64,000 nucleotides of DNA from Comamonas resistens (GCF_030064165.1 NZ_CP125947.1:2046001-2110000); one strand, 5' to 3'. Positions 14,760 through 23,233 are shown, counted from the stretch's first letter. Notes: generated by a model from the sequence alone, not told the origin. Translations and numbers: made by a program.

Positions 14760-17333
14760 ATGAAGTTTCGCTTTCCCATCGTCATCATCGACGAGGACTA
14801 TCGTTCCGAGAACACCTCGGGTCTGGGCATTCGTGCCCTTGCTCAAGCTATTGAGGAAGAGGGCTTTGAAGTTCTGGGCGTGACCAGCTATGGTGACCTC
14901 TCGCAGTTCGCCCAGCAGCAAAGCCGTGCCAGCGCCTTCATCCTGTCGATCGACGACGAGGAGTTCCAGCTGGGTGGCGACAAGGACCCCATCATTCACA
15001 GCCTGCGCGACTTCATTGGTGAAGTGCGTCGCAAGAATGAAGATGTGCCCATCTACATCTACGGCGAGACCAAGACCAGCCGTCACCTGCCCAACGACAT
15101 CCTGCGTGAGCTGCATGGTTTCATCCATATGTTCGAGGACACGCCAGAGTTCGTGGCCAAGCACATCATTCGTGAAGCCAAGAGCTATCTGGAGGGCGTG
15201 CAGCCTCCGTTCTTCAAGGCGCTGCTGGACTACGCCGAAGACGGCTCCTACAGCTGGCACTGCCCCGGTCACTCGGGCGGCGTGGCCTTTCTCAAGAGCC
15301 CTGTGGGCCAGATGTACCACCAGTTCTACGGTGAAAACATGCTGCGCGCCGACGTCTGCAATGCCGTGGAGGAGCTGGGGCAACTGCTGGACCACAACGG
15401 CGCCATTGGCGAGTCCGAGCGCAATGCGGCACGCATTTTCAACGCCGATCACTGCTACTTTGTGACCAACGGCACCTCGACCTCCAACAAGATCGTCTGG
15501 CACCACACGGTGGCACCCGGCGACGTGGTGGTGGTGGACCGCAACTGCCACAAGTCCATCCTGCACTCCATCATCATGACGGGTGCTATTCCGGTGTTTT
15601 TGAAGCCCACGCGCAATCATTTCGGCATCATCGGCCCCATCCCGCAAAGCGAGTTCTCGGTTGAGTCCATCCAGGCCAAGATCGCCGCCAACCCCTTGCT
15701 CAAGGGCGTGGATGCCAAGGCCGTCAAGCCGCGAGTGCTGACCTTGACGCAGTCCACCTACGACGGCGTGCTCTACAACACCGAGACCATCAAGGGCATG
15801 CTGGACGGCTATGTGGCCAATCTGCACTTTGATGAAGCCTGGTTGCCTCACGCCGCCTTCCACCCCTTCTATGGCAGCTATCACGCCATGGGCAAGAAAC
15901 GCAAGCGCCCCAAGCATTCCGTGGTCTATGCGACCCAGTCCATCCACAAGCTGCTGGCCGGTATCAGCCAGGCTTCGCATGTGCTGGTGCAAGATAGCCA
16001 GACCGAAAAGCTGGACCACCCGCTGTTCAACGAGGCGTACCTGATGCACACCTCGACCAGCCCGCAATACAGCATCATCGCCAGCTGCGATGTGGCGGCC
16101 GCCATGATGGAGCCGCCCGGCGGCACGGCGCTGGTGGAGGAGTCGATTCTGGAAGCGCTGAACTTCCGCCGCGCCATGCGCAAGGTGGAAGACGAGTTCG
16201 GTGATGACGACTGGTGGTTCGAGGTCTGGGGCCCTGAAGCCCTGGCCGAAGAAGGCGTGGGCCGTGCGGATGACTGGATCATCCGTGGCAAGGACGCGAC
16301 CACCAAGACACGCGCCAAGAAGACCGGCAAGGAGTTCGACAACTGGCACGGCTTTGGCGATCTGGCCGACGGCTTCAATATGCTGGACCCGATCAAGTCC
16401 ACCATCGTCACGCCGGGTCTGGACCTCGATGGCGACTTTGCCGACACCGGCATTCCTGCATCCATCGTCACCAAGTATCTGGCCGAGCATGGCGTGGTGG
16501 TCGAGAAGACGGGCCTGTACTCGTTCTTCATCATGTTCACCATCGGCATCACCAAGGGCCGCTGGAACACCATGCTGACTGCGCTGCAGCAGTTCAAGGA
16601 CGACTACGACCGCAACCAGCCGCTGGCGCGCATCCTGCCAGAGTTCGTGCAGCAGCACCGTCGCTACGAACGCATGGGCCTGCGCGATCTGTGCCAGCAT
16701 GTGCATGAGCTGTATGCCAAGTACGATATCGCCCGCCTGACGACGGAGATGTATCTGTCGGATCTGCAACCGACGATGAAGCCCTCGGATGCCTACGCCC
16801 ATATCGCACAGCGCAAGACCGAGCGTGTGGAGATCGACCATCTGGTCGGACGCACCACCGTGGGTCTGGTCACGCCTTACCCTCCAGGCATTCCGCTCTT
16901 GATTCCCGGCGAAGTCTTCAACAAGAAGATCGTGGACTATCTGCTGTTCGCCCGTGACTTTGCCAAGGAATGCCCGGGCTTTGAGACCGATATTCACGGC
17001 CTGGTGGAGCTGGAGGACGAGAACGGCGAAATCCGCTACTACGCAGACTGCGTGGCTGAAGCCAAGGCCAAGCCCATTGCTGCGAAGAAGACGGCCGCTG
17101 CCAAAAAGACGCCCGCCAAGGTGGCCGCTGCGAAGCCTGCCGCCAAAGTGGCAGCCAAGGCGGCGACCAAGGCTCCTGCAAAATCTGCCGCCAAGCCTGC
17201 AGCCAAGAAGGTCAGCAAAAAGGCGCCTGCCGACATGGATGTGCGTGTGGCCGGCACCGCCGCCAAGCCCGCCAAAAAAGGCAAGGTGACGGTGCAGGTC
17301 GGTGACTCCGGTCCCTTTGGCCGCACGCTGTAA
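14760..17333 (+). CDS. Orn/Lys/Arg decarboxylase (AdiA-like) with histone-H1-like C-terminal tail
   Basis: A PLP-dependent fold-type I basic amino acid decarboxylase of 857 residues, about 100 longer than E. coli AdiA, which it resembles most. It has an N-terminal receiver-like wing (FPIVIIDEDYRSENTSGLGIRAL), WHCPGHSGG, VDRNCHKSI, the cofactor aspartate in HFDEAW, and the PLP lysine in QSIHK (residue about 397). Residues about 766-857 form a low-complexity Lys/Ala/Pro tail (AAKK, KPAAK, KAPAK repeats) like bacterial H1-type nucleoid proteins, ending DSGPFGRTL. The same frame runs through without a break, so the tail is part of the protein. ATG 14760 is preceded by CGGAGG. Biodegradative arginine decarboxylase is most likely, but lysine or ornithine cannot be excluded. 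It stands alone, divergent from nfeD. Confidence 0.88.
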   Translation: MKFRFPIVIIDEDYRSENTSGLGIRALAQAIEEEGFEVLGVTSYGDLSQFAQQQSRASAFILSIDDEEFQLGGDKDPIIHSLRDFIGEVRRKNEDVPIYIYGETKTSRHLPNDILRELHGFIHMFEDTPEFVAKHIIREAKSYLEGVQPPFFKALLDYAEDGSYSWHCPGHSGGVAFLKSPVGQMYHQFYGENMLRADVCNAVEELGQLLDHNGAIGESERNAARIFNADHCYFVTNGTSTSNKIVWHHTVAPGDVVVVDRNCHKSILHSIIMTGAIPVFLKPTRNHFGIIGPIPQSEFSVESIQAKIAANPLLKGVDAKAVKPRVLTLTQSTYDGVLYNTETIKGMLDGYVANLHFDEAWLPHAAFHPFYGSYHAMGKKRKRPKHSVVYATQSIHKLLAGISQASHVLVQDSQTEKLDHPLFNEAYLMHTSTSPQYSIIASCDVAAAMMEPPGGTALVEESILEALNFRRAMRKVEDEFGDDDWWFEVWGPEALAEEGVGRADDWIIRGKDATTKTRAKKTGKEFDNWHGFGDLADGFNMLDPIKSTIVTPGLDLDGDFADTGIPASIVTKYLAEHGVVVEKTGLYSFFIMFTIGITKGRWNTMLTALQQFKDDYDRNQPLARILPEFVQQHRRYERMGLRDLCQHVHELYAKYDIARLTTEMYLSDLQPTMKPSDAYAHIAQRKTERVEIDHLVGRTTVGLVTPYPPGIPLLIPGEVFNKKIVDYLLFARDFAKECPGFETDIHGLVELEDENGEIRYYADCVAEAKAKPIAAKKTAAAKKTPAKVAAAKPAAKVAAKAATKAPAKSAAKPAAKKVSKKAPADMDVRVAGTAAKPAKKGKVTVQVGDSGPFGRTL

Positions 17334-17378
17334 TCCTGCCGTCTAGCGGGCTTGCTGCCCGCGCAAGCGAACGAACCG

Positions 17379-17408
17379 GCCCGAGGTGAATTTCACTTCG
17401 GGCTTTTT
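17379..17408 (+). terminator. intrinsic terminator after the decarboxylase
   Basis: GCCCGAGGTGAA / TTCACTTCGGGC stem (one wobble) followed by five T's, 46 bases after the stop. Confidence 0.83.
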
Positions 17409-17433
17409 GTTATCTGACACTGGGACGCTTTCG

Positions 17434-17889
17434 ATGAACGCAGCGCTTCGCCCCGATAAAGCCGCTCATGCCTGGAAGGTGATGGCGGCTTTGAGTCTGT
17501 GCTGGTCTTTGTTTGTGCTTTGGGGCTACCTCAATGAAACAGGTGCCAGCGGCGGTCTGATCCTGAGGCTGTTCCCGTTTCTGCATGGGATGGCCCATGC
17601 GGACAAGCTGGTGCACGCGAGTCTGCACGGCGTGCTGGCCACGCTGCTGTGGTGGGCGGGGGCGTTGCGCGCGCGCAGTCTGGGCCGAGCCTGGGCACTG
17701 GCGCAGGCCGCATGCGTGGTGGGGCTGTGCGCGGTCTATGGCGGCCTGATCGAGATGCTGCAGGCCATGTTCACCACCACGCGCGGCGCTGAATGGCTGG
17801 ATGCGCTGGCCAACACTGTGGGCGCCGGCCTGGCCGTGCTGTTCTGGCAGAGGCTGGTGTCAGGATGGCTGGTTCCAGTAAAAATATAG
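17434..17889 (+). CDS. VanZ-like family membrane protein
   Basis: A 151-residue protein with about four membrane helices. It contains the VanZ-like signature: ADKLVHASLHGVLATLLWWAG with the DK..H motif, then YGGLIEMLQAMFTTTRGAEWLDALANTVGAGLAVLFW with the E-LQ and D-xx-N elements. VanZ-like proteins are named after the teicoplanin-resistance accessory protein but have no established biochemical role; this is a housekeeping-type relative, not evidence of glycopeptide resistance. ATG 17434 gives the natural membrane start; an upstream in-frame ATG at 17386 lies inside the preceding terminator hairpin. A long family B hairpin follows the stop. Confidence 0.78.
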   Translation: MNAALRPDKAAHAWKVMAALSLCWSLFVLWGYLNETGASGGLILRLFPFLHGMAHADKLVHASLHGVLATLLWWAGALRARSLGRAWALAQAACVVGLCAVYGGLIEMLQAMFTTTRGAEWLDALANTVGAGLAVLFWQRLVSGWLVPVKI

Positions 17890-17970
17890 CAGCTACCGCT
17901 TTGTCTCATTTGTTTTCATGGTCTGTGCATATGAAAAACAAGGTGAGGCAAGCGGAAGCTGCTTTTATTT
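17885..17970. repeat. dispersed palindromic repeat, family B, copy 2 (long hairpin)
   Basis: AGCAGCT, CCGCTT, CTCA and TGTTTTCAT on the left pair in order with ATGAAAAACA, TGAG, AAGCGG and AGCTGCT on the right (17888-17963), forming an interrupted stem of about 35 bases. TTTTATTT follows. It starts before the VanZ-like stop codon region and may double as its terminator. Confidence 0.7.
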
Positions 17971-17978
17971 GAGTAGCG

Positions 17979-18986
17979 TTATTCCAGCGTGATCTTCGCG
18001 TCACGGATCAGTGCGGCCCAGCTGGCCTGCTCCTTTTGCAGATAGGCCTGGGCATCCTGAAGGCTGCCGCCCATGGGCGTGCTGCCTTCGGACTGCAACT
18101 GCTTGAGCACGGCGGGGTCCTGCAAGCCGGTGTTCACGGCGGCGTTGATCTTCTGCGCCAGCGCGGCAGGCGTGTTCCTGGGCGCCACGATCAGCTTCCA
18201 GTCCACGGCTTCAAAGCCCGGAAAGCCGGACTCGGCCACGGTGGGGACCTGGGGCAGGATGGAAAGGCGCTTGGCTGAGGTCACGGCCAGGGCGCGCAGG
18301 CGCTGGCCCTTGATCATGGGGTAGACCGCCTGAGGCGTGCCGAACATATAGTGGGTCTGCTTGCCCAGCAGATCGGTCACGGCCGGCGCGGCGCCCTTGT
18401 AGGGTACGTTGAGCACATCGATCTTGGCCTTGTAGGAAAGCATTTCCCCCGCCAGATGGCCCACGGTGCCCGTGGACGCCAGGCCTTGCTTGATGGCGCC
18501 GGGCTGGGCCTTGGCCGCAGCGATCAGATCCTGCAGCGATTTCCAGGGCGAATCGGTGGGCACGACCAGCACCACGGGCTGCGAGGCCACCAGCGCCACG
18601 GGGAGCAGGTCGGTCCTGGCATTGAACGGCATGCTGGGCAGCAGCGAGGGGTTGATAGCCAGATTGGCGGTCTGTCCCATGCCGAAGGTATAGCCGTCGG
18701 CCGGTGCCTTGGCGACGGCATCAAGTCCGATATTGCCGCCCGCACCGGGCTTGTTGTCCACCACGATGACCCAGCGATTCGCGGTCGCCATGCGCTCGCT
18801 GATCTGGCGCGTCACCGTGTCGGTGCCGCCTCCAGGCGTGAAGGGCACGACCATGCGGATCGACTTGGCGGGCCATTCACCAGGCTGTGCCGCTGCGCTG
18901 CCTGCGGCAAGCATCATGGCCATCAGCATGCAGGCGGCCATCGTCTGGCGGTGGTTCGGGTGTCGGGAAGAAGGGCAGTGTGGCAT
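17979..18986 (-). CDS. Bug/TctC family tripartite tricarboxylate transporter substrate-binding protein
   Basis: A 335-residue periplasmic binding protein of the Bug family, which is greatly expanded in Bordetella and Comamonadaceae. The signal peptide (MAACMLMAMMLAAGSAAAQ) precedes the family blocks WPAKSIRMVVPFTPGGGTDTVTR, VVDNKPGAGGNIGLDAVAKAPADGYTF and VPYKGAAPAVTDLL. Family members bind carboxylates or related small polar molecules through two conserved loops. AGGAGAC precedes the start. No TctA/TctB membrane partners are nearby. It is the last gene of an operon with a CoA-transferase and an HMG-CoA-lyase-like enzyme under a divergent IclR regulator, so the ligand is probably a hydroxy or branched dicarboxylic acid degraded through CoA esters. 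Confidence 0.9.
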   Translation of the reverse strand: MPHCPSSRHPNHRQTMAACMLMAMMLAAGSAAAQPGEWPAKSIRMVVPFTPGGGTDTVTRQISERMATANRWVIVVDNKPGAGGNIGLDAVAKAPADGYTFGMGQTANLAINPSLLPSMPFNARTDLLPVALVASQPVVLVVPTDSPWKSLQDLIAAAKAQPGAIKQGLASTGTVGHLAGEMLSYKAKIDVLNVPYKGAAPAVTDLLGKQTHYMFGTPQAVYPMIKGQRLRALAVTSAKRLSILPQVPTVAESGFPGFEAVDWKLIVAPRNTPAALAQKINAAVNTGLQDPAVLKQLQSEGSTPMGGSLQDAQAYLQKEQASWAALIRDAKITLE

Positions 18987-19098
18987 GGTTTTGTCTCCTG
19001 AATGATGAAAATGGGGCGAAAGAATCCCCGCAGGGCGCGCGTGGGCGCCCTGTTCTGGGGTAGGTGAGTCGGGCGAGGCGATGGCCCCGCAGGGCCGC

Positions 19099-20322
19099 TC
19101 AGTCGGGCTGGCCCTGTGCCAGCGCCTGGGCCTGGGCCTGGCTGTAGCCCAGGGCGGTCAGAATCTCCAGGCTGTGCTCGCCGAGCTTGGGCGGCGACAG
19201 GCGCACCTGCAGATGCTTGCCGTCAAGGGTCAGCGGCAGCAGCACGGTCTTGCTGTCGCGGCCGTCGGGCAAGGTGATGGGGGCCAGCGCACCGGTGGCG
19301 TTCAGGTGCGGGTCCTCGAGCAGATCGTGCGGACGGGCGATGGGCGCAAACGGCAGGCCCTTGTCCTCGAAGACGCTGGCAATATGTGCGGCGCTGTAGC
19401 CGGCCATGGTTTCGCGCAGCAGCGGCATCAGCCAGCTGCGGGCCTGCACGCGGTCGTTGTTGCTGCCAAGGCGCGGATCGTCGCGCAGCTGGGCCAGGCC
19501 GAAGGCATCGCAGAACTCGCGCCAGGCTCCGTCGCTGACCACGGCCAGAAAGATCTGCTCGCCGCCCTGGACCTCGAACACGTCGTAGATCGCCCAGGCC
19601 GAAATGCGTGCGGGCATGGGCGCTGCGGGCTTGCCGGTCACCGCGTACTGCATCATGTGCTGGGCGATCAGGAACACATTGTTCTCGAACAGTGCGCTTT
19701 GCACTTCCTGGCCCTTGCCAGTCTTTTCGCGCTGGGCCAGGGCCGCCATGGCTCCCATGGCACCGAACATGCCGCCCATGATGTCGTTGACGCTGGTGCC
19801 CGCGCGCAGCGGGTCGCCGGGTCGGCCCGTCATATAGGCAAGGCCCCCCATCATCTGCACCACCTCGTCCAGTGCCGTGCGGTGTTCGTAGGGGCCGGGC
19901 AGAAAGCCCTTGTGGCTCACATAGATCAGGCGCGGAAACTGCTGCTTGAGGCTTTCATAGTCCAGGCCTAGCTTCTTCATGGTGCCGGGCTTGAAGTTCT
20001 CGGTCACCACATCGGCCGTGGCGATCAGCCTGAGCGCGGCCTCCTTGCCCTGCGGTGTCTGCAGATCCAGCGTCAGGCTTTTCTTGTTGCGGTTGAACAG
20101 CGGGAAAAAGCCCGAGCCAGAGCCCAGCAGCTTGCGCGTGGCGTCGCCGCTGCGGCCGTGGCCCACGGGTTCTACCTTGATGACTTCGGCGCCCAGGTCG
20201 GCCAGCATCAGGCCGCAACTGGGGCCCATGACCATATGGGTGAATTCCACCACGCGGATGCCGGCATAGGGAAGGGGGGCGGCGGAGGTTCCGGCGGATT
20301 CGGTTGAGGAATGCATATTCAT
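19099..20322 (-). CDS. CaiB/BaiF family (type III) CoA-transferase
   Basis: A 407-residue class III CoA-transferase that moves CoA between carboxylic acids. It begins with the family block YAGIRVVEFTHMVMGPSCGLMLADLGAEVIKVEPVG and contains NRNKKSLTLDL and VVTENFKPGTMKKLGLDY. The catalytic aspartate is likely that of TSVNDIMGG, aligned with Asp169 of formyl-CoA transferase. Starts at 20322 or 20316 are both possible (MNMHSS); AAGAG suits the second. It sits between a Bug protein and an HMG-CoA-lyase-like gene in one operon. I infer activation of a 3-hydroxy-3-methyl-type acid (citramalate or HMG-like) before cleavage by the lyase. The exact substrate is unknown. Confidence 0.9.
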   Translation of the reverse strand: MNMHSSTESAGTSAAPLPYAGIRVVEFTHMVMGPSCGLMLADLGAEVIKVEPVGHGRSGDATRKLLGSGSGFFPLFNRNKKSLTLDLQTPQGKEAALRLIATADVVTENFKPGTMKKLGLDYESLKQQFPRLIYVSHKGFLPGPYEHRTALDEVVQMMGGLAYMTGRPGDPLRAGTSVNDIMGGMFGAMGAMAALAQREKTGKGQEVQSALFENNVFLIAQHMMQYAVTGKPAAPMPARISAWAIYDVFEVQGGEQIFLAVVSDGAWREFCDAFGLAQLRDDPRLGSNNDRVQARSWLMPLLRETMAGYSAAHIASVFEDKGLPFAPIARPHDLLEDPHLNATGALAPITLPDGRDSKTVLLPLTLDGKHLQVRLSPPKLGEHSLEILTALGYSQAQAQALAQGQPD

Positions 20323-20361
20323 CTCTTGTGGTGCTCGGCTCGACGGTGAGCCGCTGCGTGA

Positions 20362-21297
20362 TCAGTAACGGTGGGGCACAAAGCCCTTGGGCAGGCCTGC
20401 AGGTGGCAGCATGCCGTACAGCGCCTCGCCCGGCAGGCCGGCGGCCAGCGTTTCTCGCGCTGCAAGCAATCGTTCAATGTCAATGCCGGTGCGCAGACCC
20501 ATGGCTTCGAACATGAAGACCAGATCTTCGGTCACCACATTGCCCGAGGCGCCGGGGGCATAGGGGCAGCCGCCCAGTCCGGCCTGGGAGGCGTCGAAAG
20601 TGCGCACGCCTGCCTCATAGGCGGCCAGGCAGTTGGCCAGGCCCAGGCCTCTGGTGTTGTGCATATGCGCGGCGCCGGCCTTGTCGCCGAGTTCGCCGCG
20701 CAGGCGCGTGAACAGGCGCTTGACCTGGGCCGGGTTGGCCATGCCCGTGGTGTCCGACAGCCCCGATTCGTCGGCGCCGGCAGCCACGCAGGCTGCAGCC
20801 AGAGCGATTACCTCGTCCTCGGGTACCAGGCCCTGTAAGGTGCAGCCGAAAGCGGTGGAGATGCCGGCCTCGATATGCACGCCGGGGGCCATCTCGTCGC
20901 GCAGCCTGGCGATGGCGCGCACCTCGTCCACCATCTGCGCCGGGGTCTTGCGCACATTGGCCATGGAGTGCGCGGAGCTGGCCGATACGGGCAGCGTGAT
21001 CTTGTGCGCACCGGCGCGCATGGCGGCTTCGGCCCCCTTGAGATTGGGCACCAGGGCCATGATGGTGACGCCGGGGTGGGTGACGGCGTGGCGCACAACC
21101 TCGGCGGCGTCGGCCATCTGCGGCAGCAGCTTGGGCGAGACAAAGGAGCCGACTTCGATTTCCTGCACGCCCGCTGCCACCAGGGCATCGATCCAGGCGC
21201 ACTTATGGGCCGTGCTCATGGTGGCTGAGACCGACTGCAGGCCGTCGCGGGGGCTAACTTCGCTGATCAGGAGATCGAAGCGTTGGGGGTATGACAT
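20362..21297 (-). CDS. hydroxymethylglutaryl-CoA lyase-like enzyme
   Basis: A 311-residue HMGL-like TIM-barrel lyase that cleaves 3-hydroxy-3-methylglutaryl-CoA, or a related 3-hydroxyacyl-CoA, to acetyl-CoA plus a keto acid. Motifs: EVSPRDGLQS (Arg-Asp near the active site), EVGSFVSPKLLPQM, ESGLSDTTGMANP, HMHNTRGLGLAN with metal-binding His pair, and the signature GLGGCPYAPGASGNVVTED with the active-site cysteine. It is the first gene of a three-gene operon with CoA-transferase and Bug genes, divergent from an IclR regulator. HMGL itself belongs to leucine degradation, but this operon context (transferase plus importer) suggests use on an imported acid. Confidence 0.9.
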   Translation of the reverse strand: MSYPQRFDLLISEVSPRDGLQSVSATMSTAHKCAWIDALVAAGVQEIEVGSFVSPKLLPQMADAAEVVRHAVTHPGVTIMALVPNLKGAEAAMRAGAHKITLPVSASSAHSMANVRKTPAQMVDEVRAIARLRDEMAPGVHIEAGISTAFGCTLQGLVPEDEVIALAAACVAAGADESGLSDTTGMANPAQVKRLFTRLRGELGDKAGAAHMHNTRGLGLANCLAAYEAGVRTFDASQAGLGGCPYAPGASGNVVTEDLVFMFEAMGLRTGIDIERLLAARETLAAGLPGEALYGMLPPAGLPKGFVPHRY

Positions 21298-21353
21298 GGG
21301 TGCCTCACTTGGATTTCATGCTTGCATTGCGGCTGGCACAATGTTGTAATGTC

Positions 21354-21370
21354 GTTCTATCTGATAGAAC
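21354..21370. promoter_or_regulatory. IclR operator candidate
   Basis: GTTCTAT-CTG-ATAGAAC is a perfect 7-3-7 inverted repeat lying between the divergent lyase operon and the IclR gene, 57 bases before the lyase start. The surrounding region is AT-rich. A partial repeat TTCTTTCTATTGAA follows within 20 bases. Confidence 0.7.
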
Positions 21371-21438
21371 TAAATTCTTTCTATTGAAATATTGCATTGA
21401 GTCCTGATGCCCTGTCAAGCCGAGGGGCAGGAGTTTTT

Positions 21439-22167
21439 ATGCCGCGTAAATCCCTGAATGAATCCGTAGCCGATGAGAATGCCGCGCCTGGCGGTGTGGC
21501 AGCAGTGGATAGAGCCCTGAGCGTGCTGAGCGCGTTCCAGGATGGCGATGCCGCGCTGAGCCTGGCCGAGCTGGCCGAGCGCACGCGCCTTTACAAGAGT
21601 ACGGTGCTGAGATTGCTGGCCTCTCTGGAGCATGGGGGCTGGGTTCAGCGGCTGGATGATGGCCGCTATGCCATCGGTCCGGCAGCGGCACGCCTGCATG
21701 CCGTGTATGCGCAGAGCTTTTCACTCGATCAGTTGGTCATGCCTGTCCTGCGAGCCCTGGTCAAGGCGACTGGCGAGAGTGCGGCCTACCATGTGCGCCA
21801 GGGTAGAGAGCGGTTGTGCCTGTACCGTGTGGATTCGCCCCATCCCGTGCGCGACCACGCTCGCGCGGGCGATCTGTTGCCGCTGGGCAAGGGGGCCGGA
21901 GGGCGCGTTCTGGTGGCCTTCGACCCTGAATTGGGCGACTGGGTCAGGAAGGATCGCAATCACTATGCCCGCGTGCGTGCCGATGGCTATGAGGCTCTGG
22001 TGGGCGACCGGCATAGCGAGATTGCGGGTATCTCGGCGCCAGTGTTTCGCAAGGATGGCGAACTCGCCGCCGCCCTGACGCTGACCATGCCCGTACATCG
22101 CTATGACGAGCGCTATGTGAAGCATGTGCTGGCGGCTGCGCGCGAGCTGGGGGCGCAACTGCCTTGA
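21439..22167 (+). CDS. IclR family transcriptional regulator
   Basis: A 242-residue IclR-type regulator. The N-terminal winged helix-turn-helix is visible as AAVDRALSVLSAFQDGDAALSLAELAERTRLYKSTVLRLLASLEHGGWVQRLDDGRYAIG, followed by the effector-binding domain (LVMPVLRALVKATGESAAYHVRQGRERLCLYRVDS to GISAPVFRKDGELAAALTLTMP). ATG 21439 is supported by AGGAG at 21429-21433; the earlier ATG at 21397 has no such site. It is divergent from the lyase/CoA-transferase/Bug operon and most likely controls it through the GTTCTAT palindrome, responding to the imported acid or its CoA ester. Confidence 0.92.
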   Translation: MPRKSLNESVADENAAPGGVAAVDRALSVLSAFQDGDAALSLAELAERTRLYKSTVLRLLASLEHGGWVQRLDDGRYAIGPAAARLHAVYAQSFSLDQLVMPVLRALVKATGESAAYHVRQGRERLCLYRVDSPHPVRDHARAGDLLPLGKGAGGRVLVAFDPELGDWVRKDRNHYARVRADGYEALVGDRHSEIAGISAPVFRKDGELAAALTLTMPVHRYDERYVKHVLAAARELGAQLP

Positions 22168-22200
22168 ATATGTATGAACAAGGTCGCAGCACTTTTTATT

Positions 22201-22236
22201 AAAGCGCGCTCTGCTATATATTCAATAGCTATCGTG
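22201..22236. repeat. dispersed palindromic repeat, family B, copy 3 (degenerate)
   Basis: AAAGCGCGCTCTGCTATAT followed by AATAGCTAT resembles the AAGCGCTAGCAGCTAT arm of family B. It lies between the convergent IclR and DNA ligase genes. The match is imperfect. Confidence 0.4.
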
Positions 22237-23113
22237 GTGCGGAAGACGGCTCAAAGCCGGGCTCGTTGCGCACGCGCATGAAGCGCGCAAAGCGCGGCAG
22301 GCCGCTTTTTTCATGCAGGCCCTGGTAGCGATAGGTGACCCAGCTGCCCAGTGGCGGAGGACTGCGGCGCAGCTCGGCACTCAGGCCCGAGCCCAAGGAG
22401 AACTGTTTGCCATCGGGGCTTTGTACCAACAGAGCACCTGTCATGCCCTGCCATTGGCCGCGTCCAGGCTTGTAGCCGATGACGCGGGCTTCGGCATCGT
22501 CGAAGGGTTTGAGCTTGAGCAGATCATCGCTGCGGCCCGAACGGTAGGGTGCGCTGCCCTTGTGCAGCACCAGACCCTCGCCACCGTTTTTCACGATTTG
22601 CATCAGCCACTGCTGCAGCTCGGCTTCGTTGCCCAGCTTGCGCTGTTCCACGGCCTGAACCCAGCTCTGGTCCAGTGCTGCCACCGTGCGCTGCAGCACG
22701 GGCAGGCGCTGGTCAAAGTTGCCGGGTGCGGTGGGCAGATCAAACACCATGAATCGCATGCGCTGCCAGGCGGCATCGTCGGGCGCGGTCTGTGCGGTGG
22801 TGGACTGGGCATGGCCAAATTGGCCGCGCCCGGCCCAAAGCTCTCCGTCCATGGGCGTGCTAGGCCAGCCTGCGGTGAACCATGCAGGTGCTTTGATAGG
22901 AATGCCGCCTCGGCTGAGCAACTGCCGGCCGTCCCAGTAGCCGCGCACGCCGTCATATTTTTCGCTGACCCAGTAGTCCTGCAGCGGCATGCCTGTTCGC
23001 CAGACCTGGGCCAGCATCAGCGGCGGGGTTGCTGTCTGTGCACAGGCGAGGCTCAGCCACAGTCCGAGGAATATGAAGCCCAGAAGTTTGCGCAGCCAAG
23101 AGAGGGGATGCAT
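22229..23113 (-). CDS. periplasmic ATP-dependent DNA ligase (LigE type)
   Basis: A 294-residue minimal ATP-dependent DNA ligase with a secretion signal (WLRKLLGFIFLGLWLSLACAQ, residues 6-26). Nucleotidyltransferase motifs are in order: motif I EKYDGVRG with adenylated Lys52, motif III MDGELWAG, motif IIIa MVFDLP, motif IV GGEGLVLHKG, and motif V LLKLKPFDDAEA; an OB-fold domain ends with WVTYRYQGLHEKSGLPRFARFMR. Such exported minimal ligases (LigE) occur in Neisseria, Haemophilus and many betaproteobacteria and are proposed to act on extracellular or incoming DNA. It is separate from the housekeeping NAD ligase. The gene stands alone, downstream of sodC on the same strand, with a terminator between. 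Confidence 0.9.
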   Translation of the reverse strand: MHPLSWLRKLLGFIFLGLWLSLACAQTATPPLMLAQVWRTGMPLQDYWVSEKYDGVRGYWDGRQLLSRGGIPIKAPAWFTAGWPSTPMDGELWAGRGQFGHAQSTTAQTAPDDAAWQRMRFMVFDLPTAPGNFDQRLPVLQRTVAALDQSWVQAVEQRKLGNEAELQQWLMQIVKNGGEGLVLHKGSAPYRSGRSDDLLKLKPFDDAEARVIGYKPGRGQWQGMTGALLVQSPDGKQFSLGSGLSAELRRSPPPLGSWVTYRYQGLHEKSGLPRFARFMRVRNEPGFEPSSAPR

Positions 23114-23183
23114 GACAGCTCCTGCAATTGCCTGCGTGGATATTAGGCAGGCTGGGCTGGCTTGTCGATGGCTGTGGGGGAAG

Positions 23184-23215
23184 CAAAAAAGCCGCCTGCA
23201 CCGACGCTGGCGGCT
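23184..23215 (-). terminator. intrinsic terminator of sodC
   Basis: On the minus strand AGCCGCC pairs with GGCGGCT across a 12-base loop, followed by six T's, 19 bases after the sodC stop. Confidence 0.83.
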
Positions 23216-23233
23216 TGTTGATCTCAGCGGTGC

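Noticed and set aside
14667..16997. A 776-residue open frame antisense to the decarboxylase
   Set aside because: A shadow of the GC-rich third-position bias; the plus-strand gene shows complete motifs, and the antisense has no recognisable domain.
21331..21346. A TGGCAC sequence resembling a sigma-54 -24 element upstream of iclR
   Set aside because: The matching -12 GC is absent at the right distance (TA instead), so it is not a sigma-54 promoter.
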